From Brachionus manjavacas (Eukaryota; Rotifera; Eurotatoria; Ploima; Brachionidae), in the NCBI GenBank assembly GCA_019054805.1, contig JAHQIY010000023.1:682001-746000 (forward strand): 64,000 nt of DNA. The letters are read 5' to 3'. Each line of letters starts with the position of its first letter. Positions within the stretch are counted from its first letter, which is position 1. Position numbers and translations under genes: made by a program. Positions 44,651 to 54,439 of this stretch are shown here, piece after piece. Below the pieces are notes generated by a model. That model was given only the letters and a program-made list of their open reading frames with translations. It did not search any database and was not told the origin of the DNA.

Positions 44651-46352
44651 AAGACTTCAAATGCTCTAATTCAAATGTTTTAATAAAAGACATTTTCCAA
44701 TTAAACAAATTATTGGATTTGATAATTGTTCAAAAATGAGAGCACTTAGTGATGCTTTACGACTGGATTCAATTGAAAAGCTTTATTTTAGACATTAAAT
44801 TTTTTTCTTAAGACAATTGAGAAATAAATTGTTTAAAGTTGTTTTAAAATTTAAATTGGGACAATACAAAATTTGATACACTTAAGATTTCATTTGGTAA
44901 GCATCTAAATTATAAAAGCAATTGGAAAGAATACTTTTCTATTTTACATTTTTCAATGATCAAAAAGATCAAAAAAGAACTGGTTTCATTATTAAAAATC
45001 AAACAGGTTAAATATTCAAAATAACTTTAATAAAATTAAATCATTTAATATTTTTTCGGTTATCTTTTTAAAAATCAAAAAAAAAAAGAATTCATATTTT
45101 TCTAAAAGACATTGATATTTTTAGAATAATACATATTTCTAAGTAAGATGCTTTTTATTTCATGAAAAAAAAAAGAATTAATAAGAAGAAAACGTGCATT
45201 TTAGATTAAGAATGGAAATTATCAGCCAATGATTTATTTAAAATTGAATATATTATTAAATGAATGTTTTAAAAACCACTTGATATAATTAATAAATTAA
45301 AATTCTATCATCCTTGAAACACTTTTTTTATTCTTTTAAAAAACACATCTAAATTTAATTTTCTAACATCTTAAAATTAGGAAGAACTTAATAAAAATTA
45401 ATCACAATTGACTTGTTTATCTACCTAAACTTTTTCTTATTCAAAAATGCCGCTATTGTGATTAATGTTTTATTTTTTGTAATTAGTAAAATTCAATTTA
45501 ATTTTTCTAGAATTTCAGTTAAATTACACGTAATTATATTTTGTAAAAATTACCCAATTTTTTGATTACAATTACATATAACAATATGGCGATGTTTGAT
45601 TTTTATTTGAACAATAATAAAAAGAGACTATGGTTAATTTTTTAAATCAAAATTGAGAATTTTTTTTAATTTCAAAAGTCAGATCATAAAATCAGAATTG
45701 ATGTTTAAAAAATTACGCAAATATGTTAATTCAATTGGCACCGAGATCGAAAAATCTTTAAATAAAAGAAAATGAGTTGTGCCCTTACCATATAAAAAAA
45801 TAATATTTTGGATTATTAGATATAAATAATAACATTATTTTGTGGAATTGATACTTTTCTAGTAAAGTTACGATAAAAAGCTGAAATAAGTTAACAGCAT
45901 GTCTCAAAATGTTTAAACTCGTGGTCCCATAATTTCAAACATTGAATAATGGTCATTTCTATCATTTTATACATACTTTTTCGGTTTTTAATTTGTACAT
46001 TTTTTATTTTGCTATAAATTTTTTTTTTCATTTCTTCGTTTACTTACTGCAGCTTGGTAATTTAATCCCAAATTTTGAAAGAAAAAAGAAATTATTTTTT
46101 GTTTATTCAATAATGTTTAAAATATTTGAAAACGATAGTTTTTAATTTGAAAATTATTTAAGTTCAATTTTTTTAATTATTTTTGTTAAATTAAAAAATT
46201 TTAAATATTTTCAAAGGGCTGTTTGAAATGGAACTAGGAGAGGATAACCGATTAAACATTAATTTAATTGACATTGTTTGAATTAAATTTTATAAAATAT
46301 TTAAAGAATATAATATAGGAATATAATGTATTCTTGAATTAAAAATAGCATC
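44651..46352. other. AT-rich intergenic DNA
   Basis: No gene, repeat unit or RNA recognised. A possible remnant of the MULE continues to about 44800 (FPIKQIIGFDNCSKM). Confidence 0.5.
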
Positions 46353-47980
46353 TTAAGCCTGAGGTTGATACTGCTCGATTCTATCCAATAACTGTTCTGA
46401 ATAGCCTGGTGAATAGTACCTTTAACAAAAATTAATTAATTTTTATAGTAAAATAAATTAAAATAATATCTACTTGACAATTTCCTCTGGATAACAATTA
46501 TTAATTGTATTAATGTATTCAGCAAGAGGTGATCCATCTTCAGCTTTTATTTCTTGTATTTTTTTAAGGCCACCACTTGTAACGAACAATCGTCTGGCTT
46601 TAGGATCATGAGGCAAAACTTTGCTGAATTGAGCTACAATATGCTTTAAAATATTTGCCGGAGCTTCATGTAATAATGGTTCCAATGCAGGCAAATAAAC
46701 ACATTTTTGAAGAATATTTTTTAGAGCCTTTTTGCTTTTTTGTTGCAAATCTTCTGATGATTCTCCTCTCAGGTAGCATTCTAGCAACTTTGGTAATACA
46801 TTTGTGAGTGAAACTGCTTTTGCATGCTCTGGTGTATGACGTCCTATCTGTCCAAGGGCCCAAGCTGCTGCCGCTTTCAAATGATCTTCTTTTTCTTCTG
46901 AAATTGTGAGTGCTAATTGGACAACTCCTTTGGAAACAATTACTGCCATCGCTAAATTTTCAGTATGTGCACCTACATATCCGAGCATCATTACACCAGG
47001 GAGCCGTATATTTCCTCGATTTTCACCAATGAAATCAACGATTGCAGCAACACCACCTGCATTTACAAGCAATTGAGCCAATTCAGGTGTATGTTTGGCA
47101 ACTTCCCGGATTAATGTTGCGCAATTTTTTTTTACATATTCGTCGCTATCTTTTAAGCATGCAAAACTCGCAGGAAAAATTTCAGCTTCTACGACCATTT
47201 CAGCCAAGTCAACTGAATGCTTTGCAATTTGACTTAATGCTGAGAATACTTGTCGCTTTAATTTTGGATCCGGGTTCAAAATCATTTGTGCTAAATGAGC
47301 TATTGCACCGGCATCAACTACAGTCTGAGCTAATTCTGGAGAGTGCTTCGCTAAATCACTAATGGAGGAGGCAGCAATTCGTTTAAGGGCAATTTCAGGT
47401 TCTTGAATACAGAGGACCAGAAGAGGAACTGCTCCGGCATCAACAACGGCTTGAGCTAAGTCAGCGTTATGTCTAGCAATGTAACCCAATGCCCAAGCTG
47501 CTGCTTCCTTCACTGTTGGATCAAATTCTTCAAGGCATATAACAAGCGAGTCAAGTGCACCGCAATCCACAACTGATTGAGCAAGTTGTGGTGAATGTTT
47601 AGCGACAGCCCTTAATACAAATGCCGCAGCTTTCTTGTAAAATCTCTAAAAAAAAATAAAAAGACAAAAAAAAACCTATATTTTAAAATTACATTTTGTT
47701 CTGATAAAGAATAAACAAGCTGAGGCAGTATATCACCTTTTACAACAGCTTCAGCTAAACTATCATTGTAATTTGCGAGTCTTCCTAATGCTAAAGCGGC
47801 AGTCTGTTGTATTGTTGGTACAACATCGAGCAATAAAGGCCTTAATAGAGCCATTACACCTGCATTTTGCAATGTTTCAATATTTTGAGGTCGAGTAGCA
47901 AGCTCAGCAACTGTTTGTACAAAAGCTGTGCGCGATTTCTGATATTGCTCAAATACTTGAAGTACTTGTCTCTGGCTCAT
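46353..47980 (-). CDS. SPAG6: Sperm-associated antigen 6 (axonemal central-apparatus armadillo protein)
   Basis: Three exons on GT-AG introns: 47980-47693, 47645-46474, 46419-46353; 1,527 nt, 508 residues, in frame throughout, matching the usual size of about 509. It starts MSQRQVLQVFEQYQKSRTAF. Armadillo repeats of about 42 residues run through the body, each with an xxLAxxVVDAGAxxxL pattern (ARHNADLAQAVVDAGAVPLL; AKHSPELAQTVVDAGAIAHL), and the end is the conserved YYSPGYSEQLLDRIEQYQP. SPAG6/PF16 is a central-pair (C1) protein needed for motility of cilia and flagella. Introns are 47 and 54 bp. No defects seen. This is the best host gene in the window; conservation makes the call near certain. 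Confidence 0.97.
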
Positions 47981-48647
47981 CGTAGATTTTCTAATTTATT
48001 TAGGATTTATTTATCACTCAATAAAATTTGAAATTTATGCTAAGACAAGTCACAATTAAAATGTTTATTCCAAAATTTGTTAAATTCAACTGTTACTTGG
48101 CAACTTGAATATTGTGGTTCCCATAGAAATCATAAAAAATAAAATTTTTCTTTCTAAATGAAAGTTTAAATTTAAAATTCTGATATCTGTGTTTTGTTAA
48201 TTTTTGCAAATGATGATTTATATTTTATTTTTTATATCTGTATCAACAATCAGTCTCTTCAGATCTTAAAAAAATTAATTTTGTTTTAAAAAATTTATTT
48301 ATATGATTTTCACATTTCTAGAAATAAAGTTAATGTTTTTTTCATCATTAAAAAAATACTTTTATGCACATTTTCATGTAATTTAATCTCTTTTTATTTA
48401 TTTTTTAATCTTCACCCCAAAAAGTCAATCTGAAACTGCTAGTATTTTAAATTAAGTTTACTTAAAGTTTTGTTATTTAAAATGTTCGTGGGAGAATCAT
48501 ATTTTAGTTTTATAATACCGAACTGTTGAACCTATATTCCTTTAATATTAGTTTCTGAAAATGAGTTAAGAAAGGGCAAAGTATTCAAATATTCAAATAA
48601 ACCAACTATTAATTTTATTTTAATTTTTATTTTTAATTTTTTTTTTT
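47981..48647. other. Upstream region of SPAG6
   Basis: AT-rich. No TATA or other promoter element can be assigned with confidence. No other gene seen. Confidence 0.4.
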
Positions 48648-48690
48648 ACATCGCCTACAAGGCGTTCATTGAATAAATAAATAAAATATA
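48648..48690 (+). repeat. LINE A-type 3' terminus (stub)
   Basis: catcgcctacaaggcgttcattgaataaataaataaaata matches the end of LINE A (28816-28854). The hairpin stem CGCCT/AGGCG is kept while the loop differs. Upstream coding sequence is absent, so this is a severely 5'-truncated insertion. Confidence 0.7.
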
Positions 48691-48721
48691 GGTTAAATTT
48701 TTATTAATATTATTTTTAGAT

Positions 48722-48865
48722 CACTCTATTTCTTATTAATAAAAAGAGTGATAATAATAATAATAATAATAATAATAAAGAGGGTCCTATTCCTTCGAAG
48801 TCGAAGTTAGGGACGAGATTGCTTCGCGCCACACGGTCCACTCAATTTCTTATAAATAAAAAAAG
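48722..48865 (-). mobile_element. Short LINE stub with long target duplication
   Basis: A (AAT)n tract and about 65 bp of GC-richer sequence (48747-48838; minus strand ends ..aggaccctctttattattatt) are flanked by cactctatttcttattaataaaa (48722-48744) and cactcaatttcttataaataaaa (48839-48861), two mismatches. A (TTA)n tail on the minus strand is the CR1/Jockey form also seen in LINE B. Confidence 0.7.
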
Positions 48866-50086
48866 TAAAAATGTTTTCAGCAAAAAAAGAAAGTGTTCAT
48901 TATTTGTTTTATTTCTTTTAAAGATATCGATAATAAATTACTGAACTAGTACGTATATTTTCTGGAGTTAAAATCAAAAAGTGTCCTTTTTACACTGAGG
49001 TCATTTCAGTGTTAAATTGGTTTGAAACTTTTAAAATTGGCCTTATTTTTTGAATATGAAGGTAAACTGTCAATAGAAAAGTGGCAAAGGAAATTGTTTG
49101 AGTGTGGGCTCCAATTCCAATTCAAAACTAAAATAAAAAAAGAAATCATGAATCAAAAATTGAACTAATTCAAACTAGAATTAAAAAATTATTGAACAAA
49201 TTGTCTTTAATCAACTCGTTATAAATCAAAAGCTTCAAATATGATACAGACCTTGGTAACACTGTAAAAAAATTAAGTTTGATCGAAGTTATTCCTTATA
49301 AAAACTTTTTTACATAATTTAGTTTTTATAATTTAAAACATGTGAGACAAATCCATGAATTTTTTTGAGTCCGGTTTTGCTAACTTGAAAAGTTAAACTT
49401 GTTTTTAATCTTATCATTTCAATACGGCTAACTTTTTGTTGATTTTGCAAAAAATTTGAACATAATTATAACAAAAAACTTTTAAAAAAAAGTCTAATTG
49501 AGCAGGATTGTGAAAGTGTCTTTAATTTAAAGCTTTACATTTTTAATCCTAATTTTTCTTTTGACTTTATAATAAATCGTTTTCAAATAAAATAAAGGAA
49601 AAAACCGTAACTAACCTTTTTTTCAATAATCATTGAGTTATGATAAATATCATAGAAAAAAATTATTGTTTGGATCGCCATAGTTCGCCATATCGGTCGC
49701 TGGATGAAATTCTCACATGAACCATAATTGAAGAACTCGTTCCAAAAATTATCAAAGCCTGGATTAGTGAGCTGCTTAGAAATTATTATTTTTAAGGAAA
49801 CTAGATATATTTCGCCAAAAAGACTTCTATCACAATCAAAAATAGTTAAATACTTGACTAAAGAAAAAAGTTACTTTGAATCTAATTACTTAGAAAAATA
49901 TTTATTTTTATTTTTTATTTTTACTATCGTAATTATTCGAATAAAGTAACGTATCACCAAAAAATCTTTAAATTCTCTGAGAGTGTGTTACTAGAGCTTT
50001 ATATTGTAATTTATGGCATATCACACAATTCGGATAATTAATTATTTCTGTTCATTTTCGTTTTTTTTGATTGATAAAAGATTATA
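48866..50086. other. Intergenic AT-rich DNA
   Basis: No convincing gene. A 73-codon frame at 49728-49949 starts at TTG and is not recognised. A small palindrome (acactgaggtcatttcagtgt) lies near 48990. Confidence 0.4.
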
Positions 50087-50135
50087 TATTTATTTGTTTA
50101 TCTGTATCGAGCAAAAGCTCTTTTAGATAAAAGAA
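50087..50135 (-). repeat. LINE C-type 3' terminus (stub)
   Basis: The minus strand reads aaaagagcttttgctcgatacagataaacaaataaata, matching the end of LINE C (aagaagctttagctcggcacagataaaacaaaaaaataaata, 43130-43172). No coding sequence is attached. Confidence 0.65.
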
Positions 50136-50339
50136 AAAATTATTTGACTTAATTTTAATAATTATATAACATTAATTATAGCAATTTAATAATAAATTTA
50201 AATAGCTCCAAATCCATTTTAAATTTAACAAAACTTATTAATTATTGATACAAAACATTTTTTTACTAATTTACATTTTGTAATCAATGTTTTTTGAACA
50301 AAATTGCTCTGGATCTAAAATTGCTCCCAACATAACTCT

Positions 50340-51045
50340 CTTAATATTATTTGATTTACTTTAACAATATAAGCAACCTCATTCTCAACATACATTAAAA
50401 TCTTCTCAACATACTAAAAAATCTTCATAGCATACAAAATTTTAGTATCAACATACAAGCATTATTAACATACATAAATGCTTAACAACATATAAAATTT
50501 TTAATATACATACACTAATCAATAAATTTGAAAAGTTTTTGCCTCTTTTTTTTAATTTTAAAAAAATGAAGCAAAATTCAAAATTAATGTCGACGATAAA
50601 CACTGTGAATGTAAATATTATTTGAAATATAAAATATTTAGTCATTATTTGGCTCTAAAAGAATTACTTGATTCAGATCAATTTATAAATAAACCGAAAC
50701 GTATTGGTCAGAAAAAGACTGGTCCAGCTCTTGAAAAAAATTAAAATTGAAATATGTATTTAAATTGTAAATGGCTTAATTTTTTTTAAATTAATTACAA
50801 TTTGATTAAAATAATGAATAAAATTTTGATTTCGAGGTTTTCAATCTTTAATTGGGCCATTGAAATAGAAAGTGTATTTCTCGGCTCTCTGTATGTTTTT
50901 AAGTTCTCTTGTATATTGATCAGTTTTTTGTATGTTTATTAGGTAAAGTATGTTGTGATTAAACGAATGTATGCCAAAAAGATTTAAAGTTTGCTAAGAA
51001 GATTTTTAAGTATGTTGAAACAACAATTCCATAAGCAATATAATA
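50340..51045 (+). mobile_element. Non-autonomous MULE with mirrored subterminal arrays
   Basis: The left end (50370-50520) has about seven copies of caacatac/taacatac/agcatac. The right end (50885-51030) has the reverse complement (gtatgttg, gtatgcc, gtatgttt). The two ends align as inverted repeats (caacatactaaaaaatcttcatagcatac with caacatacttaaaaatcttcttagcaaac). Between them, 50566-50744 encodes a relic of a MULE C-terminus: HCECKYYLKYKIFSHYLALK, a SWIM finger with its third Cys replaced by Phe, then a basic PKRIGQKKTGPALEK tail. The rest of the transposase is lost. Confidence 0.7.
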
Positions 51046-51769
51046 CAATTTCTGTTCCATAGAACTGGTAATTGCAGTGTTTCGTCAGCCTCTATCTAAC
51101 CCAATCTGTGTTTTTAATAATAAACCATTCTTCTAGCTGTAAACTGCAAGAAAAGCAAAAATCCTTGAACATTGAGTACAAAAAAATCTATTTCAAATTA
51201 TTCAGACGAGATGGAATTCGACTCTCGATTTGCTGGACTTTAAAACATTTGGCTATTGAACTTGAAGATATCCAACCAATATTTGAACGTAATTAAATTT
51301 GACACTTTATCAAAAAGAAAAGAAACTTTATGCCATTAAAGGAGATGAGATAGAAGTACACAGAATTCGGGACGTTAGCCTGGACAACGAATAACACATT
51401 TAAGAATTAATTGTCATTATGAATTTAGGAATGAAAAGAATGAATTGGTATTTAATAAAGAAGAAATCTTTTAAAAAATCTTTTAATTTTTTTTGAACAA
51501 AATAAATCCAAAGAAAATCACTTATTTTTAAATAAAAAAAGGAAAAATTAATTCAATTTTAAAAATTAGAAAATTCGACTTTTTTTTCAAAAATCTGATC
51601 GTTTTTTCCTTTCAAGTTTAAATTATTTCTGTAAAAGTATGTTTTTTTATTCTTTGTGTGCGTACTAGTTCGTGCCAATTCAAAGTTCTAACAACTTTGG
51701 CATTTTGAATTATAGTACAAAAAACAAAAACAAAATGGTGAGATTTTCTTTTTAACATTTTCAATGATA
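51046..51769. other. Intergenic; one unrecognised short frame
   Basis: 51072-51296 (+) has a protein-like end (LFRRDGIRLSICWTLKHLAI ELEDIQPIFERN) but no family resemblance or splice context; possibly a transposon relic. Confidence 0.25.
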
Positions 51770-51858
51770 CAGTGCTGCTACGATACCTTGAATTCACCAT
51801 ATTTTACGTAAATACACCATATACCTTGAATTTATGGTAAATTATCGTAGCAACACTG
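51770..51858. mobile_element. 89-bp MITE with TA target duplication
   Basis: Starts CAGTGCTGCTACGATA and ends TATCGTAGCAACACTG (16-bp inverted ends, one mismatch), with TA on both sides (51768-51769, 51859-51860). An inner inverted pair (ttgaattcaccata / tatggtgaattcaa type) follows. CAGTG ends and TA duplications are typical of Tc1/mariner/pogo-derived MITEs. Confidence 0.8.
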
Positions 51859-51860
51859 TA

Positions 51861-54439
51861 CTTCAAGTAAAAAAAGACCAAAAAAGGAACAATTTTGTTC
51901 TTAAAAAAATCTAAGATATCTATATCTTTTTTATAGAATTAAATCATTTGATAGTTTTCTGGCTATTTTTTTTAAATTGAATGAAATATCATTAATGCAT
52001 TTTTTTATTTTTTTTTATTTAAAACTTGGAAGACTAAAAACTCGAAAATCAAAAAGATAATATGTATTTTATTTTATTTTTTCTAAAAATAAAAAAACAA
52101 TTAGCAATTTTTAATTTTAAGTAAAAGCAAATTCTTAAAAAAAAATGAATAAATATAATTATTCAGTTAGCAAGTTTTTTGAAATTTGTTTGAAATTTGT
52201 TCTTTGTGGACATAAAAAATCTGAAATGAGTTTTATTAGTGTTGTTTTTGACCAGAGCTAACCGATCTAGTCAGTGACTAAATTCAAGATCAAGTTTATC
52301 GAGCTAACAAATTCTTGCAACACGATAATCAATAAATAAGAATAAGAATTATGCTCGAAATTGAGGGAAAATACTTTAGATTAAATAAACAAATTTTCAA
52401 AATGAGTAATGGATATCTTAACAGTAATTATTTGATTACGTCTACAAAATATGGAAGTCTGCGAGCCAGAATTTCTTAGACTTAACTGATAATGGTTATT
52501 CAGTTAAAATTTAAATATGTTTAAAAAAAGAATTTCGTCTCGCAAATAATTTTTTTTTAAACAGTTGCTCAATTTAAAATTTTAAAATCTAAAATAACAT
52601 AAATCATTAAAGTATTTGTTTTAAAAAGATTTTTTTATTCTTAATAAAAAAAATATTGATTTTCCGATATTATTTTTACTTAAAAAATTACAACAAGACT
52701 ATCTGAAAACATTTTTTTTCTATATGCATTTAGTCTGAGGAATTGTTTTGATTAGTTTTCGTAAATTATGAGAAAATTAACATTTTTTATAAATTCAGTA
52801 CTAGAAGACGCAAAAATATCTCATTTTAGATGAAAAAATTGTTTGGACAAACAAATCCGAATGGTATGCTTTTTAATATTGAAAATTGAAAGTATGTTCT
52901 GTTTAGTTGATTTTTATAAATATTTTTTCAATTTTTATTTTTATTTACGATCATTTTAACAAGCCTTTTTAAAAAAAGAAGATTTATAAGTCAATTTTAG
53001 ATTCAAATGAATTCTAACAGAAAACTTTATGTCAGTAATTTTCTCCAAATATACGTAAAATTTTCATCTATACTTTTATATGATATTACAAAGATAGCTA
53101 CTAAGTTACTTTATTTTTCAGATTATATTTCGTTTTTCAGGTAATTGTTCATTTTGCAGCTAAATTTTTTACCTAAATATTAAAATTTTGCAGTGTAGTT
53201 TTTAGTGTGCTTGATTAGCTTGTCACCCAACTTCATTGAAAATGTTCATTAGAGTAGCTTAAACTAAAGCTTAAGGCTTATTTAAAGAAAAACTTTTAAT
53301 ATTGTAGTATGATAATTGCAAATCACAAACAATTATAGTTAATTAGCTTTTTACAAATTGATTAAAAAATTAGCAGCTAAAATCCTCGCTTAGAAGTTCC
53401 TATGCGGCAATAAATTGACCCAAGAAAATTGTATGTTTTTAAATTTATTATTGTAAAATTTAGAGCTAAGTGAACAAGTGCCAAAAAGAGCTTCTTTGGT
53501 GCACAGCAAAAGCCAGGAAAAATGGCTTAGAAACACAATATTAACTGTTAAGTTTTGAAGCAGGCTTCGTAACCTTGGAACCCTAAATTGTTTGATGGAA
53601 ATAAAAAATATTCCTAAACTCGTAATAAAAAATTAATTAAGCATAAATTATGAGTGTATTCAAGAGTTTCTAACTATCAGATATATTTAAAAATATATTA
53701 TGAAGGGACAAGAGATAGCATAGCAAGTTAGAATAAGAGCTATTCGAATATTTTCAAGTCTGGAATTAAGAACTTGACTTCAAAAGTTGCTTCGTTTTAA
53801 AAATAATTTAAGGCGCTGTTTTCTTTGTTCTTAATTTCTATTTATCTAATTCTAGATAACTAAGCCAATAACTCAAATCAGCAACTTTAAAAAATTAAAA
53901 AAAAAACGTGATCTTAAAACCTCATTAAAAATGCTGAGTTAAAGGAAACATAGATAGAAGACAAGCTGCAAATGTATTATATCCGAAATTAAATTGATAA
54001 TTTGTAAGTAGTAGAATTTAAAAAATCTTATTTATAATAATCAGTCCCGACATTTAAAAGATAAAATTCTAAATAAGTTTTTGTTCAAAAGTCGCATTTG
54101 TACATATTTTAAAGTCTATTTAGATAATATAATTTGTCTTGCAATTTATTTGAATTTGATAAGATTATACTATTTTATTATTTCATGTTTTTTCAAATTT
54201 TATATCTGTTTTTTGGAGATAAGAAGCCAAAAAAAATCCAAAATTAACAAAAAAAAAAAAGAAGATTTTGTTCACAAATGCGACTTTTAAAAGTAAATTT
54301 TCTTGCTGAATAATTTAAATTAAATTAAACTATTAGAATAAAGTAATTAATAAATTTAACAACTAAAAAATTGAAGCATTTTTTTGCCGAAAACTCTAAA
54401 AGATAATTTTGTTTCATTTTTAGGATTTATTATCCAAAA
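51861..54439. other. Intergenic AT-rich DNA with an inverted repeat
   Basis: No gene recognised over 2.5 kb. At 54086-54292 an inverted repeat (gttcaaaagtcgcatttgt / acaaatgcgacttttaaaag) brackets about 170 bp; probably a small fold-back element. The sequence tttttag at 54417-54423, directly before the transporter leader, could be the acceptor of a 5' UTR intron. Confidence 0.45.

Noticed and set aside
47042..47362. Plus-strand open frame of 106 codons
   Set aside because: Antisense to the SPAG6 armadillo repeats; arises from the repeated codon pattern.
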